Shown: positions 1 to 9,406 of the stretch, one piece after another | Layout of the letters: the number at the start of each line of letters is the position of its first letter | How positions within the stretch are numbered: the first letter of the stretch is position 1 | Origin: Pseudidiomarina sediminum DSM 21906 | GTDB taxonomy: Bacteria > Pseudomonadota > Gammaproteobacteria > Enterobacterales > Alteromonadaceae | NCBI RefSeq assembly: GCF_000423165.1 | Contig: NZ_KE383983.1 | Span: 1,391,440 to 1,455,439, forward strand | Reading direction: 5' to 3' | Length of the DNA stretch: 64,000 nt | Program-made: the position numbers and the translations under genes | Notes under the pieces: generated by a model | What the model saw: the letters and a program-made list of their open reading frames with translations, nothing else | What the model was told of the DNA's origin: nothing | The model's database searches: none

Positions 1-1
1 G

Positions 2-313
2 CTACTACTGTTGGCATTAGGGTATGAAGGACGCTTTGTCGGACTCTCTGGACTTAACCATGGCTTGTTGGTCATGTGCTTGTTACTCGAAATGGGCGCT
101 GCAAAGCATCCGAAGCAACGTCAACTCGTGGCATTTATTCTGTTCGCCATCATCGGTAAGCTGCTGTTTGAACTCCTCGGTTGGTGGCCAACTGCGTTAG
201 AGGTTGGGCAAGATCGTGATACATGGCAGTTGCATGGTGCCGGCATCCTTGCGGGCGTCCTTGCCTGGTGGCTCCACGAACGCCATCTAGCAAAACTTGC
301 CCAACTAAAGTAG
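2..313 (+). CDS. rrtA: Rhombosortase-like rhomboid intramembrane serine protease, C-terminal part (5' end outside window)
   Basis: The frame is open from the window edge, so this is the C-terminal ~100 residues of a longer gene. It contains G-L-S-G-L-N-H-G, which fits the rhomboid GxSG nucleophile loop, followed by a hydrophobic segment. A later W-Q-L-H-G-A-G could supply the catalytic histidine in the next transmembrane helix (G-I-L-A-G-V-L-A-W-W). This small Ser/His rhomboid layout is typical of rhombosortases, which cut C-terminal GlyGly-CTERM sorting tags of exported proteins in marine gammaproteobacteria. That role is family knowledge. An ordinary rhomboid is the alternative. The gene ends 15 bases before the convergent comEA-like gene. 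Confidence 0.7.
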   Translation, partial: LLLLALGYEGRFVGLSGLNHGLLVMCLLLEMGAAKHPKQRQLVAFILFAIIGKLLFELLGWWPTALEVGQDRDTWQLHGAGILAGVLAWWLHERHLAKLAQLK

Positions 314-328
314 CAGTTATCGTAGCAA

Positions 329-646
329 CTATAACTCCATACGTTGCTTATTGAGCTCTAACAAGCGCGGCCCAATCCCTTTGATTTGCATGAGTTGATT
401 GAGCTCAGTAAAGCCGCCGAGCTGTTCGCGCAACGCGACAATAGCTTCAGCACGGCGCTGGCCAACGCCAGTCAATGCTTGCGCGAGCTCCGCGGCCGAT
501 GCTTTGTTCAGGTTTACTTTGCTTGCTTGCGCTTGGGTGGTGCTTGCTACCACCATTGCGCCCTCAGGTGAAATGGGCCCCGCGTAGGCAGCATTGCTCA
601 TACCAACACCGACGCACAAGGCCATTAAAGTGGTTTTCCATAACAT
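329..646 (-). CDS. ComEA-family helix-hairpin-helix protein, exported
   Basis: A ~105-residue protein starting M-L-W-K-T-T. An upstream in-frame ATG exists at 667, but AAGGAG sits six bases before the ATG at 646. The first ~22 residues form a signal peptide ending A-Y-A-G. The C-terminal 60 residues hold two helix-hairpin-helix units, T-G-V-G-Q-R-R-A and I-K-G-I-G-P-R-L, as in ComEA/YbaV-type DNA-binding proteins. ComEA homologues bind incoming DNA in the periplasm during transformation. Short single-domain versions are widespread, and their role is often unproven. It is convergent with the rhombosortase and lies in the same orientation as pyrF, 84 bases downstream of it. Confidence 0.8.
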   Translation of the reverse strand: MLWKTTLMALCVGVGMSNAAYAGPISPEGAMVVASTTQAQASKVNLNKASAAELAQALTGVGQRRAEAIVALREQLGGFTELNQLMQIKGIGPRLLELNKQRMEL

Positions 647-730
647 AATAAGCTCCTTCAGATTCAAACTGCTTATGCAGTAGAAGTAGCTTAGGCAGCC
701 CGAGACTGGACTGCCACTTACAAACGCGGA

Positions 731-1429
731 TTAGGCTGTGAGAGATACGTGTATTGCTTTTAACGCCGCAGCAGGCTGTTCTGCTTGGGTAATTGGGCGC
801 CCAATCACTAACACTTGAATGCCCTGCTGTGCTGCTTGCTCTGGGGTCATAACGCGACGTTGGTCACCTTGGTCGCTCCCTTGTGGACGAATGCCTGGGG
901 TCACCAAAACAAAATCCTGTCCGCAAGCCTGTTGTAACATGTTCGCCTCTTGCGCCGAACAAACCACGCCATCTAACCCTGCTTGCTTTGCTAAATCTGC
1001 CAAACGTAACACTTGTTCCGCCGCATTAACCTCAATGCCAGTCTCATGGAGATCGTCATCTGTCATACTGGTCAATACCGTCACTGCAATCAATAACGGC
1101 GGCTTCGGGTAGTCCGCAAGCGCAGCCTTGGCAGCTTCCAACATACGGCGACCACCAACTGCGTGCACATTCACCATCCATACGCCAAGTTCAGCCGCAG
1201 CCTTCACTGCCTTCGCAACAGTGTTCGGAATATCGTGAAACTTCAAATCGAGAAATACATCAAAATCGCGTGCGACGAGTTCCTTTACAAACTCTGGGCC
1301 TGCGGCGGTAAAAAGTTCTTTCCCCACTTTGAGACCACAGAGTTGTGGATTCAGTTGATCCACCAAAGCTAAGGCTTGTTTAGCATCGGCGTAATCCAGC
1401 GCGACAAAAATTCTCGACGAGGTACTCAT
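731..1429 (-). CDS. pyrF: Orotidine-5'-phosphate decarboxylase
   Basis: A 232-residue cytosolic enzyme that converts OMP to UMP, the last step of de novo pyrimidine synthesis. The signature [10 protein letters not shown] is at residues 61-70, with the catalytic Asp61, Lys63 and Asp66. Asp12 and Lys34 are the other conserved active-site residues. Near the C-terminus, V-T-P-G-I-R and G-R-P-I-T-Q form the phosphate-binding end of the TIM barrel. Its ATG directly follows the TAA of lapB (TAAATG), so translation is probably coupled. lapA-lapB-pyrF is the standard enterobacterial order. Length and motifs are complete. Confidence 0.97.
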   Translation of the reverse strand: MSTSSRIFVALDYADAKQALALVDQLNPQLCGLKVGKELFTAAGPEFVKELVARDFDVFLDLKFHDIPNTVAKAVKAAAELGVWMVNVHAVGGRRMLEAAKAALADYPKPPLLIAVTVLTSMTDDDLHETGIEVNAAEQVLRLADLAKQAGLDGVVCSAQEANMLQQACGQDFVLVTPGIRPQGSDQGDQRRVMTPEQAAQQGIQVLVIGRPITQAEQPAAALKAIHVSLTA

Positions 1430-2587
1430 TTAATCTCCATCTAATCCGGTGATTGGTTTAATCTCACCCCAAGCGCGACACGAAGGACAATGCCAGTACA
1501 AGGTACTGCCAGAGAACCCACAATGACGACAACGGTACTTGGGACGTTGCTGCATCTGCTGTTGCACTAATTTTTGCAACACTTCTAAACTGTTCCGTGC
1601 TTTACCCACATCAGCCGCGCGAATATGAAAGTCCATTAGTTGATGGAAGCCTTTCATGGTCGGATTGCGTAGTAAAGCCGATTGCATAAACTGCTCTGCT
1701 TCCTCAATGCTGCTATTACTAGCGATAGCTTCAGATAATAAGATTGCAGCAGTGGTCGAGTTCGCATCACGCACGCATTGATGTAAAAAACGAACAAAGC
1801 CTGCCTCGTCATTTTCACTGCGGAAACACGCCTGTAACACGGGTAAGGCTTCCGAAATAAAGGCAGGATCAGCATCCAAAATGCTCATTAAGATCCGCTG
1901 GGCTTTACTGATTTCACCTTGCTCGTACCACATTCGGCCCAATGACAACGCCGCTCTGGCGCTATCGGGGTCATGCTTGCGGGCTTTCTGATAGTACTTC
2001 TCGGCCAGCTTAGGATCGTCTTGCTTACTGGCCAGCTCACAGTACAGTTGTGCGACTAAAGGCTCAGCGCTGGCATCGTTGCGCGCGAGTTTCAACGCAA
2101 CTTTAATGGCTTTATCCCATTCGTGGGTCGATTCGTAGAGTTCCAGCAAGTGACGCTGGCATTGCGCGGCGAACGCTTTGTCATTCTGCATCGCCAGCAG
2201 CATTTCCTCGGCGCGATCAAAAATACCGGCGGCTAAATAGTCTAAGCCTAACTCAAACATCGCATGGCGACGTTGGGTCTCCGTAATATTTGGACGTGAA
2301 GTAAGGTTCTGGTGAATTTTGATGGCCCGATCAACTTCACCGCGCCGGCGAAAAAGTTTGCCCAGCGTCCAGTGCGTCTCAAGGGTATCGGAGTCGACAT
2401 CAAGCAGCTCGATAAATAAATCGACTGCTTTATCAGGTTGATCCGAGAGAAGTAGATTTAACCCGGTGACATATTGCTTAGAGAATTCTTCCTGCTCGCG
2501 ACGTTCTTCATTACGTACGCTGTTCCGCCCCATAAACCAACCGTAGGCGGCGGCGACCGGAAGTAGCAGGAATAACAACTCAAGCAT
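1430..2587 (-). CDS. lapB: Lipopolysaccharide assembly protein LapB (TPR plus rubredoxin-type metal domain)
   Basis: I place the start at M-L-E-L-L-F (2587). This gives 385 residues and a short overlap with lapA; the longer frame to 2659 has no family support. The N-terminal ~20 hydrophobic residues anchor the protein in the inner membrane. TPR helices fill residues ~35-350. The C-terminus carries C-R-H-C and C-P-S-C, the rubredoxin-like zinc/iron knuckles. In E. coli LapB (YciM) works with FtsH to control LpxC turnover and hence LPS synthesis. Its pairing with lapA supports the assignment. Confidence 0.93.
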   Translation of the reverse strand: MLELLFLLLPVAAAYGWFMGRNSVRNEERREQEEFSKQYVTGLNLLLSDQPDKAVDLFIELLDVDSDTLETHWTLGKLFRRRGEVDRAIKIHQNLTSRPNITETQRRHAMFELGLDYLAAGIFDRAEEMLLAMQNDKAFAAQCQRHLLELYESTHEWDKAIKVALKLARNDASAEPLVAQLYCELASKQDDPKLAEKYYQKARKHDPDSARAALSLGRMWYEQGEISKAQRILMSILDADPAFISEALPVLQACFRSENDEAGFVRFLHQCVRDANSTTAAILLSEAIASNSSIEEAEQFMQSALLRNPTMKGFHQLMDFHIRAADVGKARNSLEVLQKLVQQQMQQRPKYRCRHCGFSGSTLYWHCPSCRAWGEIKPITGLDGD

Positions 2588-2843
2588 CGGCGTTATCTCG
2601 CGCGACCAGTTGTTTACGTAATTTTCTGTTCTCGTTGCGCAGCGCGACCTGTTTCGCAAACATGCTCGCTAAGCCTACCAAGAAGCCAAACCCGACAAAC
2701 AGGCCGGCCAGTACCGCAACGGGTAACTGCACCGTACCGAACATAAAATCGAACGGAATGGCTTGCTTATTGAGTGCACCTAAGCCCACCGCAAGTAGAA
2801 ATAAAACGAGTAACGGTAAGCCAATAAAGAGAAATCGTAACAT
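2580..2843 (-). CDS. lapA: LapA family membrane protein (DUF1049)
   Basis: An 87-residue protein starting M-L-R-F-L-F at the ATG at 2843, with GGGA seven bases upstream. A TTG four codons earlier is possible but unnecessary. Two transmembrane segments (residues ~3-20 and ~40-62) are followed by a basic, coiled C-terminus (A-L-R-N-E-N-R-K-L-R-K), the DUF1049 layout. It overlaps lapB by eight bases, which points to translational coupling. E. coli LapA (YciS) accompanies LapB in controlling LPS assembly. Confidence 0.88.
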   Translation of the reverse strand: MLRFLFIGLPLLVLFLLAVGLGALNKQAIPFDFMFGTVQLPVAVLAGLFVGFGFLVGLASMFAKQVALRNENRKLRKQLVARDNADA

Positions 2844-2882
2844 GACGTATCCCAAAACGAAGCGTTAAAACCGACCTATAAA

Positions 2883-2915
2883 AAAACGGCATGCCATACT
2901 ATAGCATGCCGTTTT
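2883..2915 (-). terminator. Intrinsic terminator after ihfB
   Basis: A perfect 12-bp inverted repeat, AAAACGGCATGC / GCATGCCGTTTT, with a nine-base loop. Read on the minus strand it is followed by a run of six T (2886-2881). It lies between ihfB and lapA and should separate the rpsA-ihfB transcript from lapAB-pyrF. Confidence 0.9.
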
Positions 2916-2944
2916 GCTGAACTCGACGCGAAAATAGCGACCGA

Positions 2945-3229
2945 TTAACCAACGTTGTCTACGCGTTCCCGTAGCTCTTTTCCAGGTTTAAAGTGAGGGA
3001 CATATTTGCCTTCAAGTTCAACCTTGGCGCCGGTTTTCGGATTACGCCCTGTCCGCGGTGCGCGATAATGCAGTGAAAAACTACCGAATCCTCGAATTTC
3101 GATGCGATCGCCACCAGCAAGTTGCTGTGCCATCTGTTCGATAATCTCTTTCACCGCATCTTCAACCTGACGCGGAGAAAGCTCGGGATACAATTTCGTT
3201 AACTGTTGAATCAGCTCCGATTTTGTCAT
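2945..3229 (-). CDS. ihfB: Integration host factor subunit beta
   Basis: 94 residues of the bacterial HU/IHF fold, starting [14 protein letters not shown] precedes the DNA-bending arm, which carries G-R-N-P-K-T-G with the intercalating proline. It matches IHF-beta (HimD) in length and N-terminus rather than HU. It lies 47 bases downstream of rpsA, as in E. coli. Its partner ihfA is at 46969-47268, so both halves of the heterodimer are in this window. Confidence 0.95.
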   Translation of the reverse strand: MTKSELIQQLTKLYPELSPRQVEDAVKEIIEQMAQQLAGGDRIEIRGFGSFSLHYRAPRTGRNPKTGAKVELEGKYVPHFKPGKELRERVDNVG

Positions 3230-3276
3230 CTAAAGTTTCCTCTTTTAGTGCGTCAATGCTAATCGCGCATGGGTTC

Positions 3277-4953
3277 TTAGTCGTCGCTTTTCGCTGCTTT
3301 GAAAGCTTCAGCCATAGCGTTAGTGAAGTCGCCTTCGTCTTGCTGCTTGTTCACAGACTCGAGAGCTTCTTTCTCTTCCGCTTCGTCTTTCGCTTTGATT
3401 GACAGGCTCAAAGTACGGTTCTTACGGTCAACACCCATAAAGCGTGCTTCAACGTCGTCACCAACTTTCAACTCAGTGGTCGCATCTTCGATACGGTCAC
3501 GTGAGATGTCAGCTACACGGATGTAACCTTCAACGCTGTCTGCTAATTCGACTTTAGCGCCTTTAGCATCAACTTCGATGATCTTACCTGTAACGATAGC
3601 ACCTTTTTTGTTGGCTGCCAGATAATTGTTGAACGGGTCTTCTTCTAGTTGCTTGATACCTAGAGAGATACGCTCACGCTCTGCGTCAACTTGAAGGACC
3701 ACAGCGGTAACTTCTTCGCCTTTCTTGAATTCACGTACAGCTTCTTCACCTGGAGCGTTCCAGCTGATGTCTGACAAGTGAACAAGACCGTCGATGCCGC
3801 CGTCAAGACCGATGAAGATACCGAAGTCAGTGATTGACTTGATCTTACCGCTAACTTTTTCACCTTTGTTGAAGTTCTTCGCGAACTCTTCCCAAGGGTT
3901 AGGCTTGCACTGTTTCAGGCCAAGTGAGATACGGCGACGTTCTTCGTCGATCTCAAGAACCATAACTTCAACAACGTCATCCAAGTTAACAACTTTAGAT
4001 GGGTGAACGTTCTTGTTGGTCCAGTCCATTTCAGATACGTGAACCAAACCTTCAACGCCTTCTTCGATTTCAACGAAGCAGCCGTAGTCAGTCAAGTTGG
4101 TTACGCGACCTTCAAGACGGTGACCTTCTGGGTAGCGTGCAGCGATATCTGACCATGGATCTTCGCCCAACTGCTTCAGGCCAAGTGATACGCGCGTGCG
4201 CTCACGGTCAAACTTCAATACTTTCACGTTGATTTCGTCGCCAACATTGACAACTTCGCTTGGGTGCTTAACGCGTTTCCAAGCCATATCAGTGATGTGC
4301 AACAAGCCGTCTACGCCGCCCAAGTCAACGAACGCACCGTAGTCTGTAAGGTTCTTAACGATACCCTTAACTTCTTGGCCTTCTTGCAAGCTTTCAAGCA
4401 ACTCTTCGCGCTCTGCACTGTTTTCAGTTTCGATAACAGCACGACGAGAAACAACAACGTTGTTACGCTTCTGGTCAAGCTTGATTACTTTGAACTCTAA
4501 ATCTTTGTTTTCTAGGTGAGTCGTTTCACGAACTGGACGAACGTCTACCAAAGAACCTGGCAAGAACGCACGTACGCCACCTAAATCAACTGTGAAACCG
4601 CCTTTAACTTTACCGCTGATGATACCGGTAACAGTTTCTTGATCTTCGTAGGCTTTCTCAAGTTGCAACCATGCTTCGTGACGCTTCGCTTTCTCACGCG
4701 ACAACAAAGTCTCACCGAAACCATCTTCAACAGCGTCTAACGCTACATCAACTTGGTCGCCGATGTTTACGTCAACTTCACCGTCTGAGTTACGGAATTG
4801 TTCAACAGGAATAGCACTTTCAGATTTCAGGCCTGCATCGACAAGAACTACGTCGCGATTGATCGCTACAACAGTACCTTTAACGATAGAACCTGGGCGA
4901 GTTTCAACCTCTTTGAGGCTTTCTTCAAACAGCTGTGCAAAATTTTCTGACAT
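3277..4953 (-). CDS. rpsA: 30S ribosomal protein S1
   Basis: 558 residues, near the 557 of E. coli S1, with six consecutive S1/OB repeats. Typical repeat signatures are [18 protein letters not shown] and [11 protein letters not shown]1 unwinds and recruits mRNA on the 30S subunit. No good Shine-Dalgarno lies before the ATG; the nearest purines are a GAAG about 12 bases upstream. That resembles E. coli rpsA, whose leader is read efficiently without a canonical site and is autoregulated by S1. The gene sits between cmk and ihfB, as in the class generally. Confidence 0.98.
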   Translation of the reverse strand: MSENFAQLFEESLKEVETRPGSIVKGTVVAINRDVVLVDAGLKSESAIPVEQFRNSDGEVDVNIGDQVDVALDAVEDGFGETLLSREKAKRHEAWLQLEKAYEDQETVTGIISGKVKGGFTVDLGGVRAFLPGSLVDVRPVRETTHLENKDLEFKVIKLDQKRNNVVVSRRAVIETENSAEREELLESLQEGQEVKGIVKNLTDYGAFVDLGGVDGLLHITDMAWKRVKHPSEVVNVGDEINVKVLKFDRERTRVSLGLKQLGEDPWSDIAARYPEGHRLEGRVTNLTDYGCFVEIEEGVEGLVHVSEMDWTNKNVHPSKVVNLDDVVEVMVLEIDEERRRISLGLKQCKPNPWEEFAKNFNKGEKVSGKIKSITDFGIFIGLDGGIDGLVHLSDISWNAPGEEAVREFKKGEEVTAVVLQVDAERERISLGIKQLEEDPFNNYLAANKKGAIVTGKIIEVDAKGAKVELADSVEGYIRVADISRDRIEDATTELKVGDDVEARFMGVDRKNRTLSLSIKAKDEAEEKEALESVNKQQDEGDFTNAMAEAFKAAKSDD

Positions 4954-5066
4954 ATGAGTTAACTACTTCAGTTAAGTACATCCACCAAACAATCCAGTGA
5001 GATGGGGTTGTTAAAATTCATCTGCTGGCATTCCTTGCTGCAGATCCCTAAGTTAGCAACGTTAAT

Positions 5067-5771
5067 TTACGAGGTTGCTTTCTCAGTATTAGTTAGCTTC
5101 TCATGCGCGAAGCGTAAAATGGTATCGACCACTTCATCGATGCTCAACGTTGTTGAGTCAACATACAGCGCATCATCAGCTGCTCGCATTGGCGCCACGG
5201 CGCGATTTGCATCGCGTTCATCGCGCTCACGTATTTCGGCGATTAATTGGTCGATTTTAGCAGTAAAACCTTTCTCTAGCAATTGTTTGTAGCGGCGCTC
5301 CGCGCGTTCTTCAGCGCTCGCGGTAAGAAAGATTTTCGCGGCAGCATTTGGGAACACGACGGTCCCCATGTCACGACCATCTGCAATCAGACCTGGCAGC
5401 TCACGAAACGCGCGTTGACGGCGTAACAAAGCTTCACGAACCCGTGGTAATGCAGCTATTTTCGACGCCATGCCACCGACTTCCTCAGTCCGAATCGCAA
5501 GCGTCACATCTTCACCTTCAAGAATGATGTGGGTAAGCTCACGTTCATTCTCGACTTCAAATTTCACATCTAAACTGCCGGCTAAGGCGACAAGGCTTTC
5601 TTCGTCATCCGGCGCAAAATCGTGATGCAGCGCGGCCAGTGCAAGAACTCGATAGATAGCACCACTGTCAAGCAAGTGCCAGCCCAGATTTTCCGCTAAA
5701 ATGCGGCTTACTGTGCCTTTGCCTGCCCCACCCGGACCGTCTATCGTAATAACTGGTATCGAATCGCTCAT
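5067..5771 (-). CDS. cmk: Cytidylate kinase
   Basis: The start is at M-S-D-S-I-P (5771), with GAGG six bases upstream; the longer frame to 5786 adds five unsupported residues. At 234 residues it carries the P-loop G-P-G-G-A-G-K-G-T near the N-terminus. [10 protein letters not shown] and [10 protein letters not shown] are the CMP-binding motifs, and the LID region holds E-R-R-Y-K-Q-L. It phosphorylates CMP and dCMP using ATP. It lies 97 bases downstream of aroA and 113 bases upstream of rpsA. Confidence 0.96.
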   Translation of the reverse strand: MSDSIPVITIDGPGGAGKGTVSRILAENLGWHLLDSGAIYRVLALAALHHDFAPDDEESLVALAGSLDVKFEVENERELTHIILEGEDVTLAIRTEEVGGMASKIAALPRVREALLRRQRAFRELPGLIADGRDMGTVVFPNAAAKIFLTASAEERAERRYKQLLEKGFTAKIDQLIAEIRERDERDANRAVAPMRAADDALYVDSTTLSIDEVVDTILRFAHEKLTNTEKATS

Positions 5772-5868
5772 AGCATCCTCTAGCAATATAAAAGCGCCGC
5801 AATTATACGGGTTTGTGAAAAAATTGCATCTTTATTGGATGAAGCTTTGAGGAAGCCTTAGTGACGAA

Positions 5869-7152
5869 TCAGCGACAGAGCCGCTGAAACTCTTGAAAAT
5901 AAAGCGGATAGGTCTTCGCACTGCAGGCAGGATCTGCAATGGTAACACCGGCCTCGGAAAAGCCTAACAGCGAAAAACACATGGCCATGCGGTGGTCATC
6001 ATAGGTCGCAATTTGGCTAGGCTGCAGACGCGCGGGCGGCGTCACACAAAGGTAATCGTCGCCCTCTTCCACGGTTGCGCCGGTTTTCGCCAGCTCGGTC
6101 GCCATGGCATGTAACCGGTCGGTTTCTTTGATGCGCCAGTTGGCAACATTACGAATGCAGGTGGTTCCCTCAGCGAATAAGGCCAAGGTTGCAAAGGTCA
6201 TGGCTGCATCTGGAATGGCATTGAGATCAACATCAATCGCCCGTAATTTACCGCCACTAACCACAGCGTATTCATCATGCAACGCTACCTCACCACCCAT
6301 TTGACGAAGGTAATCGATGAATTGAATATCACCTTGAATACTCTTTTTGCCAATACCATGAATAGTCAAAGGTCCACCACCTAATACGCCAGCAGCCAAC
6401 CAATAGCTTGCCGCACTCGCATCACCTTCAATCCAGTACTGCTCAGGTGAGCGATACTCTTGCTTGCCGGCAATTTGAAATTGCTGCGCACCGACCTGTT
6501 CAATGACAATGCCAAAATCGCGCAACATCGCGAGCGTGAGCTCGATATACGGCCAAGACACCACGGTACCGGTCAAAATAAGCGTTGATGGCTCAGGTAG
6601 CAGTGGCAACGCCATCAATAAGGCTGAAATGTATTGGCTGGACGCGCTGCCATTGACATGAACAGTCCCACCTTTCATGGCACCGCTAAGCTGAAGTGGC
6701 GGATAACCAGCGTTATTTTGATAGCTGATCTGCGCGCCACCTTCACGTAACGCATCGACCAAGTCCGCAATCGGGCGTTCTTGCATCCGTGCGTCACCGG
6801 TGAGGACCACGGGTGACGTCTGGGTTGCTGCCAATACCGCGGTAAGGGGGCGCATGGCGGTCCCGGCATTGCCCAAGTACAGTTGTTCCGGTTGCGCTGG
6901 CCACTGCCCACCACAACCTTGCACACGCAATGTTGTCGGGGTCACCTCTGTAACACCCACGCCAAGCGCCGCAAGCGCTTCTAACATACGCTCGGTATCA
7001 TCGCTGCGCAGCATATGACGTAACTCAGTGACCGTTCCAGAGGCACACAAGGCTGCCATTAAGAGCGCACGATTAGCGATACTTTTTGACCCAGGTAAAT
7101 CGACCTCTCCACGGCATTGCGAGAGGCCTTGTAAGGTAATGGTGTCCAGCAC
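5869..7152 (-). CDS. aroA: 3-phosphoshikimate 1-carboxyvinyltransferase (EPSP synthase)
   Basis: 427 residues, catalysing the PEP-dependent sixth step of the shikimate pathway. It has the class I signature L-G-N-A-G-T-A-M-R-P-L and the second family signature R-I-K-E-T-D-R-L. P-G-S-K-S-I-A-N-R-A-L at the N-terminus binds shikimate 3-phosphate. It is a class I (E. coli-type) enzyme. It starts seven bases after hisC ends, so both are probably on one transcript. Confidence 0.97.
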   Translation of the reverse strand: MLDTITLQGLSQCRGEVDLPGSKSIANRALLMAALCASGTVTELRHMLRSDDTERMLEALAALGVGVTEVTPTTLRVQGCGGQWPAQPEQLYLGNAGTAMRPLTAVLAATQTSPVVLTGDARMQERPIADLVDALREGGAQISYQNNAGYPPLQLSGAMKGGTVHVNGSASSQYISALLMALPLLPEPSTLILTGTVVSWPYIELTLAMLRDFGIVIEQVGAQQFQIAGKQEYRSPEQYWIEGDASAASYWLAAGVLGGGPLTIHGIGKKSIQGDIQFIDYLRQMGGEVALHDEYAVVSGGKLRAIDVDLNAIPDAAMTFATLALFAEGTTCIRNVANWRIKETDRLHAMATELAKTGATVEEGDDYLCVTPPARLQPSQIATYDDHRMAMCFSLLGFSEAGVTIADPACSAKTYPLYFQEFQRLCR

Positions 7153-7159
7153 GAAAAGG

Positions 7160-8263
7160 TTATCCTAACAACTTGGTTAACGCGCGAATGAAGGTTTCAT
7201 TCTCTTCAGGTAGGCCAATACTGACCCGCAAATGACGTGGCAGCTCGTAACCCGCTACAGGACGAACGATGACGCCTTCTTGCAGCAATTGCTGGTATAG
7301 CTCACCGGCCTTTTCGCCCACCTCGATGGTGAGAAAGTTACCGTAAGATGGAATGTAATTCAGCCCCTGACGCTCACAGAAATCAACCAACTGTTGCATT
7401 CCCGCCGCATTGACCGCGATCGACTTATGCAAATAGTCATCATCGTCGAGGGCGACTTCGGCGGCCTTCAAACTCAAGCTGTTCATGTTAAATGGCTGAC
7501 GGGCACGATTCATTAAATCAGCTACGTCTGGATGCGACACCATATAACCAGCGCGTAATCCAGCTAAGCCATAGGCTTTTGAAAAGGTACGACTCACCAC
7601 CAAGTTCGGGAAGCTGGCAATCCACTCTAACGACGGCGCGCGTTCCGCTTCTGGAACATACTCGTAGTAGGCTTCATCCAATACTACCAACACATTTGCC
7701 GGCACCTGACGAATGAAGTCATGCAAGGCTTCACTGGTCAAGAAAGTACCCGTTGGATTGTTCGGGTTAGCAATGAAGATCATGCGCGTTTTCGGCGTAA
7801 TTGCGGCTAACATCGCCGGCAAATCATGGCCATAGTCTTTTGCCGGTACCGCGATACCTTTCGCACCAATTGCTTGCGTGACTAGTGGATAAACAACAAA
7901 CGCGTGTTGCGCAAAAATGACTTCATGTTGATCGTTAACAAAGGTTCGCGCCAATAATTCCAACACATCATTTGAACCGTTGCCCAACGTAATCTGGGCC
8001 GTATCGACGGCAAACTTTTTCGCCAGTTTCGACTTTAAATAAAAACCGTTTGCATCAGGATAACGGGCCAAACCGGCCAAGGTATCTTGTAACGCAGCTT
8101 TCACCAACGGGCTGATACCTAAGGGGTTTTCGTTAGAGGCAAGTTTCACAATGTCACGAATTCCTAGCTCGCGTTCGAGCTCTTCAATAGGTTTGCCTGC
8201 CTGATAAGGCGATAAGTTTCGCACGCCAACATTGGCGAGTTGCTTTGCATCAAACTGGGTCAT
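7160..8263 (-). CDS. hisC: Histidinol-phosphate aminotransferase (aromatic/imidazole-acetol-phosphate type)
   Basis: 367-residue fold-type I PLP aminotransferase. The PLP lysine lies in S-R-T-F-S-K-A-Y-G-L, and A-N-P-N-N-P-T-G-T is the cofactor and substrate loop. S-N-E-N-P-L-G near residue 45 is characteristic of HisC. It sits between serC and aroA rather than in a his operon. In pseudomonads and relatives, HisC-type enzymes at this place also act on phenylpyruvate or prephenate, so an aromatic amino acid role is plausible. pheA/tyrA is not present here. The gap to serC is 45 bases. Confidence 0.92.
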   Translation of the reverse strand: MTQFDAKQLANVGVRNLSPYQAGKPIEELERELGIRDIVKLASNENPLGISPLVKAALQDTLAGLARYPDANGFYLKSKLAKKFAVDTAQITLGNGSNDVLELLARTFVNDQHEVIFAQHAFVVYPLVTQAIGAKGIAVPAKDYGHDLPAMLAAITPKTRMIFIANPNNPTGTFLTSEALHDFIRQVPANVLVVLDEAYYEYVPEAERAPSLEWIASFPNLVVSRTFSKAYGLAGLRAGYMVSHPDVADLMNRARQPFNMNSLSLKAAEVALDDDDYLHKSIAVNAAGMQQLVDFCERQGLNYIPSYGNFLTIEVGEKAGELYQQLLQEGVIVRPVAGYELPRHLRVSIGLPEENETFIRALTKLLG

Positions 8264-8308
8264 AATTAAGTTCTTTCAACTGTTGTTCAGTAAATTAATG
8301 AGTTTGTT

Positions 8309-9397
8309 TTAGCTATGTTTTTGTTCAAACTCACGCATGAATGCGACCAGCGCCTCGACACCTGCCAATGGCATCGCGTTGTAGATACTGGCACGCATAC
8401 CGCCGACAAAACGGTGTCCTTTTAAGCCTAACAGACCTTGCTGTTCAGCTTGCTTCAAGAAATCACCATCACGTGCCGGATCGGCCAACAGGAATGGTAC
8501 GTTCATTTTTGAACGAAAGTCAGGATGCACCGGGTTGCTGTAGAAGCTTGAGCTGTCAATATACTGATACAAAGTGTCGGCTTTCAACTGGTTAATCGCC
8601 CCAATCGCTTCCACGCCACCTTGCTCTTTTAGCCACTCAAACACCAAACCCGACAAGTACCACGCCCACGTGTTCGGCGTGTTGTACATTGACCGGTCTT
8701 GCGCCTGTACGGTGTAATCCATAATGGTTGAGGTATTTTGTTGCGCATGACCAAGCAGGTCATCACGGACAATAGCAATGGCGAAACCCGATGGACCAAT
8801 GTTCTTCTGCGCTCCAGCGTAAATGACGCCAAATTTCTCGACCGTTAATGGCTCTGACAAGATGGATGACGACATATCAGCCACCAAAGGTGCGCTGAGA
8901 TGATCAGGAATAGTATGCAAGGCAATGCCGTCTACGGTTTCGTTCGGACAATAATGGAAGTAAGCGGCATTCTCGCTAACCTGCCACTGCTCAGGCGCTG
9001 CAATCGCACGCCCTTGCTCAGTATCCACCACACCACCAACAACATTAACCTTGGCAACATATTTTTGTGCTTCACGAATCGCAAAGTCAGACCAAATACC
9101 ACAGTTAAGGTAATCGACTGTGGCATCTGGGCCTGCAATATTCTGCGGGACTGCAGAAAATTGCCCACGACCACCGCCATGCATAAACAACACTTGGTAG
9201 TTCTCAGGAATTGTCATGAGATCGCGCAAATCTTGTTCCGCTTTGGCGGCCATAGCCATAAAGGCTGGGTCACGGTGACTGATTTCCATCACCGATATTC
9301 CCGAACCCCGCCAACTTCGTAACTCTTCTTGAGCGCGTTCCAGAACCGCGCGCGGTAACATCGCTGGACCTGCAGAGAAATTAAACGGGGTTGTCAT
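8309..9397 (-). CDS. serC: Phosphoserine aminotransferase
   Basis: 362 residues. The N-terminus F-N-F-S-A-G-P-A-M-L-P and the PLP lysine in A-G-A-Q-K-N-I-G-P-S-G are diagnostic of SerC. It transaminates 3-phosphohydroxypyruvate in serine synthesis and 3-hydroxy-2-oxo-4-phosphonooxybutanoate in pyridoxine synthesis. It starts nine bases after gyrA ends, an arrangement known in pseudomonads. A serC-aroA link is standard; here hisC is interposed. Confidence 0.97.
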   Translation of the reverse strand: MTTPFNFSAGPAMLPRAVLERAQEELRSWRGSGISVMEISHRDPAFMAMAAKAEQDLRDLMTIPENYQVLFMHGGGRGQFSAVPQNIAGPDATVDYLNCGIWSDFAIREAQKYVAKVNVVGGVVDTEQGRAIAAPEQWQVSENAAYFHYCPNETVDGIALHTIPDHLSAPLVADMSSSILSEPLTVEKFGVIYAGAQKNIGPSGFAIAIVRDDLLGHAQQNTSTIMDYTVQAQDRSMYNTPNTWAWYLSGLVFEWLKEQGGVEAIGAINQLKADTLYQYIDSSSFYSNPVHPDFRSKMNVPFLLADPARDGDFLKQAEQQGLLGLKGHRFVGGMRASIYNAMPLAGVEALVAFMREFEQKHS

Positions 9398-9406
9398 GAG
9401 CTTCTA

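Noticed and set aside
8900..9322. 140-codon frame antisense to serC
   Set aside because: Shadow frame; the composition reflects the complementary serC codons.
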